From: CALKJU01 sp035326425
GTDB lineage: Bacteria > Pseudomonadota > Alphaproteobacteria > Geminicoccales > Geminicoccaceae
Length of the DNA stretch: 64,000 bases
NCBI GenBank assembly: GCA_035326425.1
Contig: DAOLFG010000020.1
Location: 8,794-72,793 of the forward strand
Direction of reading: 5' to 3'
Shown here piece by piece: positions 7,745 to 16,477 of the stretch; position 1 is the first letter of the stretch; every line of letters starts with the position of its first letter. Both the position numbers and the translations under genes were made by a program. The notes under the pieces are model-generated. The model searched no databases and was not told where the DNA came from. It saw only the letters and a list, made by a program, of their open reading frames with translations.

Positions 7745-9073
7745 TCACGCCTTGTAGTAGCGTTCGCCGCGCTTTTGCGCCTCCTTGGCCGCGTCCTGCG
7801 GCGACTGCTGGCCGGCGCAGACCGACTGGAACATGTTGAGCACGACGAGGTCGGCCTTGGCCGCGGCCGCCTTGGGGCTCGGCCTGCCCTTGTAGCTCTG
7901 CGGCAGGCCGTTGCGGATGATGTTGCGGTAGGCGCCGATCTTGGGATCGCTGGTCCAGATCTCGGCGTGGTCGAAGGCCGCCAGCGGATGGCACCAGTAG
8001 CCGATGCTGGCGGTCTGCCAGGCGGTGTACTGCGGCGCCTCCATCATGAAGCGGAGATATTCCTTCGCCGCGTTCGGATAGGGCGTGTAGTTCATCACCA
8101 CCGAGTTGATGACCAGGGCACCCTGTGTCGGGAAGCCCACCGGGCCGATCGGGAAGTCGGCGTGGTAGATGTCCTCGGCCATCGCCTTCAGCGTGGCGTC
8201 GTCCGAGGTCTTGGCGGCGTAGTAGACCGAGATGCCGTTGGTGGTGAGCGAGATCTCGCCCGCCAGGAACGCCTTGTTGTTCGATGGGTCGAGCCAGGAC
8301 AGCGTGCCGGGGATGAAGGTGGCGTAGAGCTCCTTGGCGTATTCCAGCGCCTCGACGGTCTTGGGGTTGTCGATCACCACCTGGTCGTTCTCGTCGACCA
8401 GCGACGAGCCGTAGCCCCACAGCACCCAGTCGGTCCAGCCGCCGTCGCCGACGGCGTTGCCGAGCGCGAAGCCCACCGGGTGCCCCTTGGCCTGCAAGGC
8501 CTTGCACATGGCGAGGAAGCCCGGGAAGTCCTTGGGGACGCTCTCGTAGCCGGCCTCCTGCACCCAGGAACGGCGATGCACCATGGTGCTGCCGCTGCCG
8601 CCGACCGGCATCGAGATCCAGCGGTCGCCGCTCATGCCGTAGACCTTGGCCAGGTCGAACCAGCCGCCGTACTTCTTGCCGAGATAGGTGTTGAGCTCGG
8701 TGAGGTCGGCCAGCTTGTCCTCGAACAGGAAGGGGTCCTCCTGCCAGGCGAGGATGATGTCGGGACCGCTGCCGACATTGGCCGCCACCGCCGTCTTGGG
8801 TCGCAGATCCTCCCAGCCCTCGCTGTCGACGGTGACCGGCACGCCAGTGGCCTCGGTGAACTTCTTGCTGTTCTCGAGCCACAGCGTCTCGTCGCCCTGG
8901 ACGAACTTGGCCGGGCGCAGCACGCGCAGCGTCGCACCCTTCTCGATCGGCTGGTTGGGCAGCGCCACCTCGGCCGTCGGGATCGCCGACAAAGCCGGGC
9001 GAGCGCCCAGCGCGGCGAGACCGGCGAGGCTCGCACCGCCGGCGAGCGCATGACGACGGTTCAATCGGAACAT
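7745..9073 (-). CDS. ABC transporter extracellular solute-binding protein (family 1, sugar type), orphan
   Basis: 442 residues with a twin-arginine-like signal (NRRHALAGGASLAG, cleavage near ALSA about residue 30). The mature sequence has the family-1 carbohydrate-binding layout: KKFTEATGVPVTVDSEGW near the start, GSGPDIILAWQEDP (about 110-123), and C-terminal repeated helices. No permease or ATPase gene adjoins it, so it must use a distant or shared transporter. The start at 9073 is preceded by GAGGAGG in reverse orientation. It is divergent from purU across 192 bp. Confidence 0.85.
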   Translation of the reverse strand: MFRLNRRHALAGGASLAGLAALGARPALSAIPTAEVALPNQPIEKGATLRVLRPAKFVQGDETLWLENSKKFTEATGVPVTVDSEGWEDLRPKTAVAANVGSGPDIILAWQEDPFLFEDKLADLTELNTYLGKKYGGWFDLAKVYGMSGDRWISMPVGGSGSTMVHRRSWVQEAGYESVPKDFPGFLAMCKALQAKGHPVGFALGNAVGDGGWTDWVLWGYGSSLVDENDQVVIDNPKTVEALEYAKELYATFIPGTLSWLDPSNNKAFLAGEISLTTNGISVYYAAKTSDDATLKAMAEDIYHADFPIGPVGFPTQGALVINSVVMNYTPYPNAAKEYLRFMMEAPQYTAWQTASIGYWCHPLAAFDHAEIWTSDPKIGAYRNIIRNGLPQSYKGRPSPKAAAAKADLVVLNMFQSVCAGQQSPQDAAKEAQKRGERYYKA

Positions 9074-9265
9074 GTCACGACCTCCTCTGATCCGCGGGAC
9101 TCTCCGGTCCATGTCGGTTTGTGGGTGACATCGCACCGATTCGTCAAGAACGCCGACGGCGAGCCGCCTCCGGGGCCGGGCGGCCGGGACCAAGCCCGAG
9201 GCGACAAGGGCCGTCGGAAAGGCTATCGGCAGCCGCATCCGCCGTTCGCCGCGAGGCCGCCCGCG

Positions 9266-10129
9266 ATGACCTCACCGACCTTCGTGCTGAAGCTCTCCTG
9301 CCCCAACCGGCCGGGCATCGTCGCCGCTGTCGCCACGCTGCTGTTCCAGCACGGCTGCAACATCCTGGATTCCCAGCAGTTCGACGATGTCGAGGCCGAC
9401 CGCTTCTTCATGCGGGTGGTGTTCGACCAGACGGAGGCGCAGCACGGCGTCGAGGATCTGAGGACTCTGCTGGCACCGCTCGCCGCCGGCTTCGGCATGG
9501 ACTGGAGCCTGCGCGACACCAGCGTCCGCCGCCGGGTGCTGATCCTGGTGTCGCGCTTCGACCATTGCCTCGCCGACCTGCTCTACCGCATGCGCATCGG
9601 CGAGCTGCCGATGGAGATCGCCGGCGTCGTCGCCAACTACCCGCAGGACACCTACGCCCATCTCGACCTGCACGGCATCGCCTTCCACCACCTGCCGGTG
9701 ACACCCGAGACCAAGGATCGCCAGGAGGAGCGCCTGCTCGGCCTGATCCGCCACGGCGATGCCGAGACCGTGGTGCTGGCCCGCTACATGCAGGTGCTTT
9801 CGGACCGGCTGGCGGGCGAGCTGGCCGGGGCCTGCATCAACATCCACCACTCCTTCCTGCCGGGCTTCAAGGGCGCCAGGCCCTACCATCAGGCCCATGC
9901 CCGCGGCGTCAAGCTGATCGGCGCCACCGCGCACTATGTCACCGCCGATCTCGACGAGGGCCCGATCATCGAGCAGGACGTCGAGCGCATCACCCACGCC
10001 GACACGCCCGACAGCCTGGTCCGCAAGGGCCGCGACATCGAGCGCCGCGTGCTGGCCCGCGCCCTTCGCTACCACCTCGACGACCGCGTCTTCCCCAACG
10101 GCAGAAAGACCGTGGTGTTCGCCGACTGA
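9266..10129 (+). CDS. purU: Formyltetrahydrofolate deformylase PurU
   Basis: 287 residues, normal for the family. PurU hydrolyses 10-formyl-THF to formate and THF, supplying formate for purine synthesis and balancing one-carbon pools. The N-terminal ACT domain (about 5-85, CPNRPGIVAAVATLLFQHG) is followed by the formyltransferase-fold hydrolase domain (about 90-285). The catalytic Asn-His-Asp set is visible in ACINIHHSFLPGF and in the later HYVTADLDEGPIIEQ / THADT region. The ATG at 9266 begins just before the ACT domain. Confidence 0.95.
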   Translation: MTSPTFVLKLSCPNRPGIVAAVATLLFQHGCNILDSQQFDDVEADRFFMRVVFDQTEAQHGVEDLRTLLAPLAAGFGMDWSLRDTSVRRRVLILVSRFDHCLADLLYRMRIGELPMEIAGVVANYPQDTYAHLDLHGIAFHHLPVTPETKDRQEERLLGLIRHGDAETVVLARYMQVLSDRLAGELAGACINIHHSFLPGFKGARPYHQAHARGVKLIGATAHYVTADLDEGPIIEQDVERITHADTPDSLVRKGRDIERRVLARALRYHLDDRVFPNGRKTVVFAD

Positions 10130-10188
10130 CGGCTGTGCGGATCGGCGCGCGAGTGGTAGTCTCGGCGCAGCTTCGCGGGGAGGATGCT

Positions 10189-10626
10189 GTGGCCACAGGT
10201 CGGCTCGTTGCCCTGACGCTCGCGCTCGCCGCCTTGCTCCCGGTCGCCGTCCAGGCCCAGGAGCGCAAGCCGGCACCGCCCGGTGGCGCCGTCTATTTCA
10301 TCTATCCGCGCGACGGCCAGGTCGTGCAGGGCGGCAAGCTCTGGGTGCGCATGGGCCTGCGCAACATGGGCGTCGCACCCGCCGGCATCGCCAGGGACGG
10401 CACCGGCCACCACCACCTGCTGGTCGATGTCGACGACCTGCCGGCGCTCGACGAGCCCATTCCCAACGACCGCAACCACCGCCATTTCGGCGGTGGCCAG
10501 ACCGAGGCCAGGGTCGAGGATCTGACACCCGGCAAGCACACCCTGCAGCTGATGCTGGCCGACGAGAACCATGTGCCGTTCGACCCGCCGGTGATGTCGC
10601 CCAAGATCACCATCACCGTGCGCTGA
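10189..10626 (+). CDS. Exported DUF4399 protein, copy 1
   Basis: 145 residues from a GTG at 10189, preceded by GGGGAGG; a closer ATG is out of frame. The signal peptide is at about 1-22 (VQA-Q). The mature domain has a beta strand YFIYPRDGQ, then RNMGVAPAGI, GHHHLLVDVDDLP, the NDRNHRHFGGGQTE block and PGKHTLQLMLADENHVPF. The invariant His residues (HHH, NHRHF, KHT, NHV) suggest metal or ligand binding, but function is unknown. It is about 63% similar by eye to the next gene, so this is a tandem duplication in the periplasm. Confidence 0.82.
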   Translation: MATGRLVALTLALAALLPVAVQAQERKPAPPGGAVYFIYPRDGQVVQGGKLWVRMGLRNMGVAPAGIARDGTGHHHLLVDVDDLPALDEPIPNDRNHRHFGGGQTEARVEDLTPGKHTLQLMLADENHVPFDPPVMSPKITITVR

Positions 10627-10648
10627 GCCGCACCGCCGGGAGGCCGCG

Positions 10649-11086
10649 ATGTCGATCCTGAAGCACCTGAAGGCCCTGGCCCTTCTGCCGCTGCTCGCCG
10701 CGCCGGCCCTGGCGCAGGACGCCGAGCGCACGGCCTCGCCGCCCGGCGCCTATCTCTACATCGGCTGGCCGAACGACGGCGAGGTGGTGGGGCGCAAGCC
10801 GTTCCGGGTCTGGTTCGGCCTGCGCAACATGGGCGTCGCACCCGCCGGCATCGACACCCCCAACACCGGCCATCACCACCTGCTGATCGACGTCGACGAC
10901 CTGCCGCCGCTCGACGAGCCGATCCCCAACGACAAGAACCACCTGCATTTCGGCATCGGCCAGACCGAGACCGCGATCGAGCTGCCGCCGGGGAAACACA
11001 CCCTGCAGCTCATCATGGGCGACCAGGGGCACATACCCCACGATCCTCCGGTGGTGTCGAAGAAGATCACGATCACGGTGAGGTAG
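10649..11086 (+). CDS. Exported DUF4399 protein, copy 2
   Basis: 145 residues, signal peptide about 1-22 (ALA-Q). It has the same blocks as copy 1: YLYIGWPNDGE, RNMGVAPAGI (identical), GHHHLLIDVDDLP, NDKNHLHFGIGQTE, PGKHTLQLIMGDQGHIPH and the identical tail KITITVR. All His positions of copy 1 are kept. It starts 22 bp after copy 1, so the two are probably co-transcribed. Function is unknown. A hairpin lies just downstream, shared with the convergent caspase gene. Confidence 0.85.
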   Translation: MSILKHLKALALLPLLAAPALAQDAERTASPPGAYLYIGWPNDGEVVGRKPFRVWFGLRNMGVAPAGIDTPNTGHHHLLIDVDDLPPLDEPIPNDKNHLHFGIGQTETAIELPPGKHTLQLIMGDQGHIPHDPPVVSKKITITVR

Positions 11087-11101
11087 GGAAAACGCCGCTC
11101 T

Positions 11102-11131
11102 GGACTTGGAAGAATCAGTCAATCCAAGTCC
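11102..11131. terminator. Hairpin between convergent DUF4399 and caspase genes
   Basis: GGACTTGGA at 11102-11110 pairs with TCCAAGTCC at 11123-11131 across a 12-nt loop. It overlaps the last codons and stop of the leftward caspase gene (stop at 11119). No T-tract follows. It may act as a weak bidirectional terminator. Confidence 0.4.
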
Positions 11132-13539
11132 CTGACCACCCTCACCCCGTTCGTATAATATCTCACCACCCCGTCATAGCCGAGCCGACTGGCGCTGGTG
11201 ACCTCGTCCTTGCCGTTCCGCCACGACCCGCCGCGCAGCACGCGCGACGTGCAGACCTTCTCCTGCCGTGCCGAGCCGTCGACCGGCGCTCCCTCGTGCG
11301 AATGCATCCAGCAATCCGAAACCCATTCGGCGACGCCGCCCTGGGTGTCGTTGAGGCCGAAGCCGTTGGCGGCGTAGCTGCCGGCCGCGGCCGGGCGGCG
11401 GCGGTCCCAGGGGCCGCCGCAGTCGCTGCAATTGGCCTTGGCCGTGCCGACCTCGTCGCCCCACCAGTAGCTCGAGGCGCTGCCACCGCGGGCGGCATAT
11501 TCCCACTCGGCCTCGCTCGGCAGGCGATAGGGCCGGCCGGTCCGCTTCGACAGCCAGGCGGCGTACTGCGCGGCGTCGTCGTAGCTCAGGTTCTGCATCG
11601 GCCCCTTGGGCGAGGCACCCGCCGGCGGCTTCAGCTTGCAGGCACCGTCGTCGAAGCAGGCCTGCCACTCGGCCACCGTCACCTCGAAGCGGCCGATGGC
11701 GAAGGGCTTGCCGATCGTCACCCGCCGCGCCGGCCGCTCGGTCGGATCGCCGCGCTCGCGGCCCATGACGAAGCTGCCGGCTGGGATCGACACCATCTCC
11801 GGGCAGGCTTCGCAGTCGCGCGTCGGCGTCAGCGCGCGCGTCGCCGCCTCCGCCGGCTTCGATAGCGCCGCCACCTCGACCGCCGCCGGCGGCTCGGGCG
11901 CGGGCTTGGGCGCCGGTTCCGGGACTGGCACGGCCGCCGGCTCGGGTGCTGCCAGCGGTGCGGGCATGGCCTGCGGCGCGGGCTCGGCAGCGGCGGAGGG
12001 TGGAGGAGGCGTCGCGGGCGCCGGCTCCGTGGCGGCGGCCGGCGCGGGCTGCGGCTCCGCCAGCGGCTCCTGCGGCGCCGGCTCGGCCGCGGCAGGCTCG
12101 GGCAGGGCCGCCACCACCATCGGCGCCGGCTCGTCGGCGATGCGCAGGGCGACGCCGCTCGTGACCCTGCCGCCACGGCCATCCTCGGCCGCCACCTCGA
12201 AGCGGCCGGCATCACCGCTCGCACCCACCGGCACGTCCAGGCGGAGCTGCGGCAGATCCTCGAGGCTCAACGGATCGCCCACCGCCAGCACGCGATCGGC
12301 GAGGCGCACCACGCCGAGCCTGGGCACGGCGCTGACGGACAGCGTCAGCCGGTCGCCGTCGGGATCGGTGGGCGCGGCCATGCCCAGCGCCGCCGGCACG
12401 ATCGTCACCTGCCGCTCGGCCACCGCCACCGGCGGACGGTTCGACGACAGGATGCTCACCGCGCGCGAGCCGCCGGCATCGCCGCCGCGGCCGTCCTGGA
12501 CGATGAAGGCGAGGTTGCCGGCCGGGCCGGGCTTGGCGCCGGCGGGCGCGAAGGCCAGCCGGCCGAGATCGGCGACGCTGACGGTCTCGCCGATCCGCAC
12601 CAGGCGGTCGCCCAGCAACACCTCACCGCGCATCGGCAGGCCGGCGATCCGCACGCTCAGGCTGTCGCCCTCGGGATCCTGCGGCGGCTCGATCGCCATC
12701 GGCGTGGATTCGACATTGTCCATGACCTCGAGCACCGACGCCTCGGCCACCACCGGCGGCTGGTTCGGCGGGCGGCGGACGAAATAGAACGGCTCGCCGC
12801 TGAGCGAGCCGTCGTAGCGCGGCTCCTGCCGGCCCTGCGTCGACGCCAGCACGGTGTCGCGCACCTTGCCCAGCATCAGCCGCAGCTCGAGGTCCGGCTC
12901 GGCCAGGTAGCTCAGCAGCGCCGTGGTGTAGGGGCTGTGCTCGCCCGTGCCGTCGAAGGCCACCGCGCTCGACGCCGTGGCGAAGGCCACCAGCGTGTCG
13001 GTCGGCACGTCGTCGACGCGGGCGAGGCCGGCGCCGACCCGGTGGCGGCCATCGGTGTTGCGCGCCAGCCGCTCGGCCAGCGGGTTGTCGCGGCAGGCAT
13101 CGAGGAAGACCAGGCCGAGCTTGCGCGACTGCGCCACCTCGCTCAGCACCGCCGACAGCGGCAGAGCCTCGTAGAGCAGGTCGCGCTCGCGCAGCAGACG
13201 GGCATCGGTGGGAACGAGATAGTTCTCGCCGTCGAACTGGATGCCGTGGCCGGCATAGTAGACCAGCGCCACGTCGGAGCTCTCGGCCTTGAGGCCGAAA
13301 TCGCGCATGGCGATCTGCAGGCCGCGCTGGTCGAGGTCGGTGAGCAGCGTCACCTCGAAGCCGGCCTGCGCCAGCGTCCGGCCGATCGCCTCGGCGTCGC
13401 TGCGCGGGTTGGCGAGCGGGTCGGTGCTGCGATAGGCCGAGTTGCCGATCACCAGCGCAATGCGCCGTTCGGCCGCGAAGCCGGGGACCGAGACCAGCAG
13501 CCCCAGTGCCACAGCCAAAAGCGCGATCCAAGCTCGCAT
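11119..13539 (-). CDS. Exported caspase-like protease fused to cadherin-like repeats and a formylglycine-enzyme-like (SUMF1) domain
   Basis: 806 residues from ATG 13539 (a GTG at 13542 is in frame). A signal peptide (about 1-23) is followed by a caspase/C14 domain (about 25-255) with the catalytic His in YYAGHG (about 98) and Cys in LDACRDNP (about 149). Two cadherin-like repeats follow (about 265-455, containing DPEGDSLS and DPDGDRLT). A long Pro/Ala linker (about 470-555) leads to a C-terminal FGE-sulfatase-like domain (about 565-800: MVSIPAGSFVMG, RLPSEAEWEYAARGG, RVLRGGSW). The separate parts are well known and caspase-FGE fusions occur in proteobacteria, but the substrate is unknown. Cellular location is probably the periplasm. 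It lies 194 bp downstream of the CHASE2 cyclase on the same strand. Confidence 0.85.
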   Translation of the reverse strand: MRAWIALLAVALGLLVSVPGFAAERRIALVIGNSAYRSTDPLANPRSDAEAIGRTLAQAGFEVTLLTDLDQRGLQIAMRDFGLKAESSDVALVYYAGHGIQFDGENYLVPTDARLLRERDLLYEALPLSAVLSEVAQSRKLGLVFLDACRDNPLAERLARNTDGRHRVGAGLARVDDVPTDTLVAFATASSAVAFDGTGEHSPYTTALLSYLAEPDLELRLMLGKVRDTVLASTQGRQEPRYDGSLSGEPFYFVRRPPNQPPVVAEASVLEVMDNVESTPMAIEPPQDPEGDSLSVRIAGLPMRGEVLLGDRLVRIGETVSVADLGRLAFAPAGAKPGPAGNLAFIVQDGRGGDAGGSRAVSILSSNRPPVAVAERQVTIVPAALGMAAPTDPDGDRLTLSVSAVPRLGVVRLADRVLAVGDPLSLEDLPQLRLDVPVGASGDAGRFEVAAEDGRGGRVTSGVALRIADEPAPMVVAALPEPAAAEPAPQEPLAEPQPAPAAATEPAPATPPPPSAAAEPAPQAMPAPLAAPEPAAVPVPEPAPKPAPEPPAAVEVAALSKPAEAATRALTPTRDCEACPEMVSIPAGSFVMGRERGDPTERPARRVTIGKPFAIGRFEVTVAEWQACFDDGACKLKPPAGASPKGPMQNLSYDDAAQYAAWLSKRTGRPYRLPSEAEWEYAARGGSASSYWWGDEVGTAKANCSDCGGPWDRRRPAAAGSYAANGFGLNDTQGGVAEWVSDCWMHSHEGAPVDGSARQEKVCTSRVLRGGSWRNGKDEVTSASRLGYDGVVRYYTNGVRVVRDLD

Positions 13540-13733
13540 CACCGCGTCCTCGAAGCGGCCGGGCGCCTCGTCCCTTTGGTAGCCCAGGGCCGGCCGGCTG
13601 GAAACGACCCGGGCGCGACCACGCCAGGGCAGTGCCTGTCTACACCCTGCGCCACCGGCCGGCTGTGTCGTACAGCACTGCCGGCAAATTGTTTCAGTTG
13701 CACTCCATCCGCATGAGACACGCCATCATAGCA

Positions 13734-15635
13734 TCACTTCTCGGTGAGGCCGAGTGCCGTTCCACGCTCACCGCGCGCAATGCGCGCCAGCTGGAAGCGG
13801 CTGAGGCCGTCCGCCGGGTCGCGCGCCAGGATGGCCTCGAGCCAGGCGCGCGCCGCCTCGGGCTCGCCGGCGGCCAGCCGCTCGTAGGCCGCGGCATAGG
13901 CGGCGGCGTCGCCGTAGGGCGGCGTCAGCACCTCGACCTCCTGGCCCTTGCCGGCGAAGCGCACTCGGCCGATCCGCCGCCAGCCGGCGACGCCGGCGGC
14001 CGCGAGCGCCCTGTCGGTGGCGCACAGCCGGGTGCCGAACTGCCGGTTGGCACTCTCGAGCCGGGCGGCGGTGTTGATGACGTCGCCATAGACCGTGTAG
14101 TCGAGCCGCTCGCTGCCGCCGAAATTGCCGACCTCGGCCGGCCCAGTGTCGACGCCGATGCGCGTGACACCCAGCGGCACGCCCTCGGCGGCGCTGCGGG
14201 CGGCCTGCGCTTGCGCGAACTCGTCGATGGCGACGGCACAGGCGACGGCGCGCCGGGCATGGTCCGGCTGCGGATCCGGCGCGCCGAAGAACGCGTGCAC
14301 CGCGTCGCCCACGATCTTGTCGACCGTGCCGCCATGCGCCTTCACGAGGGCGAGCACGCCGTCGAGATAGGGATCGAGCGCCCGCGCCAGCCTTTCCGGC
14401 CCGAGCTGCTCGGTCAGCGCCGAGAAGCCGGCGAGATCGGTGAACAGCACGCTGACCTCGCGCCGCTCGCTGCCGCGCCTCGGCGCATCGGGCCCGCGCA
14501 GCATCCGCGCCACCACGCTCGGCGCCAGGTAGCGCTCGAAGGCGGCGCGCACCTGCCGCCGCTGCGCCCGCTCCTCCCGCCCCATGCGGGCCGTGCCGAG
14601 CAGGGCGGTCAGCGGCAGTGCCAGCACCGGCCCCACCATGGGCAGCAGCGGCAGCCCGTGGCGGAATCCCGCGACCAGCACCGCGACCCAGCCGGCGATG
14701 GCGAGGCAGGCGGCCAGCAGCACCACCGGCCAGGGCAGGCCCAGCACCGCCAGCCCGAGCCCCAGTCCGGCCGCGACGAGGATGGCCACCGGCTCGACCC
14801 AGCCCGCCGGCAGCGGCGCCTGCCGGCCGTCGACGAGCTGCGCCAGCGCGTGGGCATGGATCATCACGCCCGCCATCTCGCGGTCGGCGGCGAGCCGGGT
14901 CGGCGGCGTGACGTGGCGATCGTCTCCCGGCAACACGATGCCGATCAGCGCGATCTTGCCGGCGAGCCAGGTCGGCGGCAGCAGGCCCACCGCCTCGGCG
15001 GGATAGACCGGGAAGGCCGGGGTCGCCGCATCGGGCGGTGCCCGCCAGGCGATCGGCCGCTCGTCGGCCGTGAAGCCGTGCCCGGCGGCCCGCGCCAGTG
15101 CCGCCGTGAAGCTGTCGCCGTCCCCGGGATGCTGGCGGCGGATCACGCCGTCGAGCGGATCGGCCAGCAGGTCGCCGTCGCCGTGCAGCCGGTGGCCGAC
15201 GAAGGCCTGGTGGAAGGCCCGCTGCGTCGGGCTGAGCGCCACGGCGGACCCGGCCGATACCAGCACCACCGGCGGCCCCGGCGCATCGACGGCGGCGGCC
15301 AGGCGCCGGTCCAGCTCCGGGTCGGTCGCCTGGTCGACCAGCACATCGACTCCCACGGCCGCGACTTGCCGCGAGCGCAGGGTGGTGATCAGATCGGCGA
15401 GGAAGCCGCGATGGATCGGCGATCGCCACGGCAGGCGGGCCAATGTCTCCTCGCCGATCGCCACCACCACGATCCCCTGATGCTGCGGCTCGGGTGTCGC
15501 CATGCCCAGTCTGACGTCCTGGCTCAGCCGCTCGACCGCCCGCAAGGGCCCGAGCCAGCTGGCCCCCCACGCCCCAGCGGCACCCACCAACAGGAGACAG
15601 CAGGCGATGACCCAAGAACGCCGCGCGCTCGACAT
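13734..15635 (-). CDS. CHASE2-domain adenylate cyclase (class III)
   Basis: 633 residues. An N-terminal membrane helix (about 8-30) is followed by an extracytoplasmic CHASE2 sensor domain (about 35-300), three membrane helices (about 305-390) and a class III cyclase domain (about 420-590). Metal-binding Asp residues are present in LFTDLAGF and IVGDAVHAFF. The purine-recognising Lys is in VDKIVGD and Thr in DYTVYGD, and the transition-state Asn and Arg in DVINTAARLES. It should therefore be an active, ATP-using cyclase making cAMP. The C-terminal tail resembles a TPR unit. Its start overlaps that of the divergent gene by 2 bp, so expression of the pair is probably linked. Confidence 0.9.
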   Translation of the reverse strand: MSSARRSWVIACCLLLVGAAGAWGASWLGPLRAVERLSQDVRLGMATPEPQHQGIVVVAIGEETLARLPWRSPIHRGFLADLITTLRSRQVAAVGVDVLVDQATDPELDRRLAAAVDAPGPPVVLVSAGSAVALSPTQRAFHQAFVGHRLHGDGDLLADPLDGVIRRQHPGDGDSFTAALARAAGHGFTADERPIAWRAPPDAATPAFPVYPAEAVGLLPPTWLAGKIALIGIVLPGDDRHVTPPTRLAADREMAGVMIHAHALAQLVDGRQAPLPAGWVEPVAILVAAGLGLGLAVLGLPWPVVLLAACLAIAGWVAVLVAGFRHGLPLLPMVGPVLALPLTALLGTARMGREERAQRRQVRAAFERYLAPSVVARMLRGPDAPRRGSERREVSVLFTDLAGFSALTEQLGPERLARALDPYLDGVLALVKAHGGTVDKIVGDAVHAFFGAPDPQPDHARRAVACAVAIDEFAQAQAARSAAEGVPLGVTRIGVDTGPAEVGNFGGSERLDYTVYGDVINTAARLESANRQFGTRLCATDRALAAAGVAGWRRIGRVRFAGKGQEVEVLTPPYGDAAAYAAAYERLAAGEPEAARAWLEAILARDPADGLSRFQLARIARGERGTALGLTEK

Positions 15636-16473
15636 GGCCTCGACGAGCCCAGCCTCCGCCCCTGAGCGGCGCCGTCGCGCACCGCCCGCCCGAGCCTATG
15701 CGCTGGCGGCGATGCTGGCGAGCCTCGCAGGGCCGGCCGCCGCCGACATGGTGGTGATCGCCTCGACGGCATCCGAGATTCTGCCGGGCCGGATCGTCCA
15801 GCCGGGCCAGCCGCTGCTGCTGCCCGAAGGCACCCAGGTGACGCTGCTGGCGTCGACCGGCGCCACCATGATCATGGTGCCGCCGGGCGGGGCGGTCAGC
15901 GACATTCCCTCGGTCAAGGGCGACGGCGAGGTGCTGACCGTGCTGGCGGCGGTCGTGGCCGGCGGCCAGGGCTCGACCCGGCTGGGTGCCGCCCGCGCCA
16001 TCGGCGACGAGATCTGTGCCGCCCGGACCGCCGCCGACCCGGTACAGGAGATCGCGAGGCTGGGCCTCGAGGGCTGCGATGCCGCCGCTGCCCAGCAGCT
16101 CGACGAGCTGCGCCGCCGCCGCGTGCCGGCCTCGATCTACCTCACGAGCGAGCGCGGCCGCGCCGCCGCGGTCCGCGCCGGCCAGCCGCTCGGCCTCGAG
16201 GTGACGGTGAGCCTGCCGGCGCACGTCACCTGCTGGCACAAGGCTCCCGACGGCACGGTCTCGCCTCTCGCCATCGCGGGCGAATCCAAGCAGCCGCTGC
16301 CCAGCAGCCGCCCCTTCGCCGTCTCGCTGACTGCCGGCCAGGCCGGCCGCAACCTCGTGGCCTGCGCCGCCACCGATCGGCCGCCGACCGGCACCCTGAC
16401 CCTGGCCGCCGTCCAGACGCCGGGGCCGGAGGTACTGGCCACCGACCAGATCACCGTGCAGGTCTCGCCATAG
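15634..16473 (+). CDS. Exported FecR-like protein with DUF4384-like C-terminus
   Basis: About 279 residues from ATG 15634; other candidate starts are ATG 15607 and ATG 15712. The signal peptide reads ALAAMLASLAGPAAA. The middle (GQPLLLPEGTQVTLLASTGA, then MVPPGG) resembles a FecR beta domain. The C-terminal part (LTSERGRAAAVRAGQPLGLE, later VACAATDRP) resembles DUF4384, a domain often linked to bacterial caspases. These matches are by eye. The gene is divergent from, and overlaps the start of, the CHASE2 cyclase, and may supply its periplasmic signal or partner. Confidence 0.6.
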   Translation: MASTSPASAPERRRRAPPARAYALAAMLASLAGPAAADMVVIASTASEILPGRIVQPGQPLLLPEGTQVTLLASTGATMIMVPPGGAVSDIPSVKGDGEVLTVLAAVVAGGQGSTRLGAARAIGDEICAARTAADPVQEIARLGLEGCDAAAAQQLDELRRRRVPASIYLTSERGRAAAVRAGQPLGLEVTVSLPAHVTCWHKAPDGTVSPLAIAGESKQPLPSSRPFAVSLTAGQAGRNLVACAATDRPPTGTLTLAAVQTPGPEVLATDQITVQVSP

Positions 16474-16477
16474 GAGG

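Noticed and set aside
7655..10129. One 824-residue protein covering purU and its upstream region
   Set aside because: Only the last 287 residues match PurU; the rest is opposite the binding-protein gene and starts inside the intergenic palindromes.
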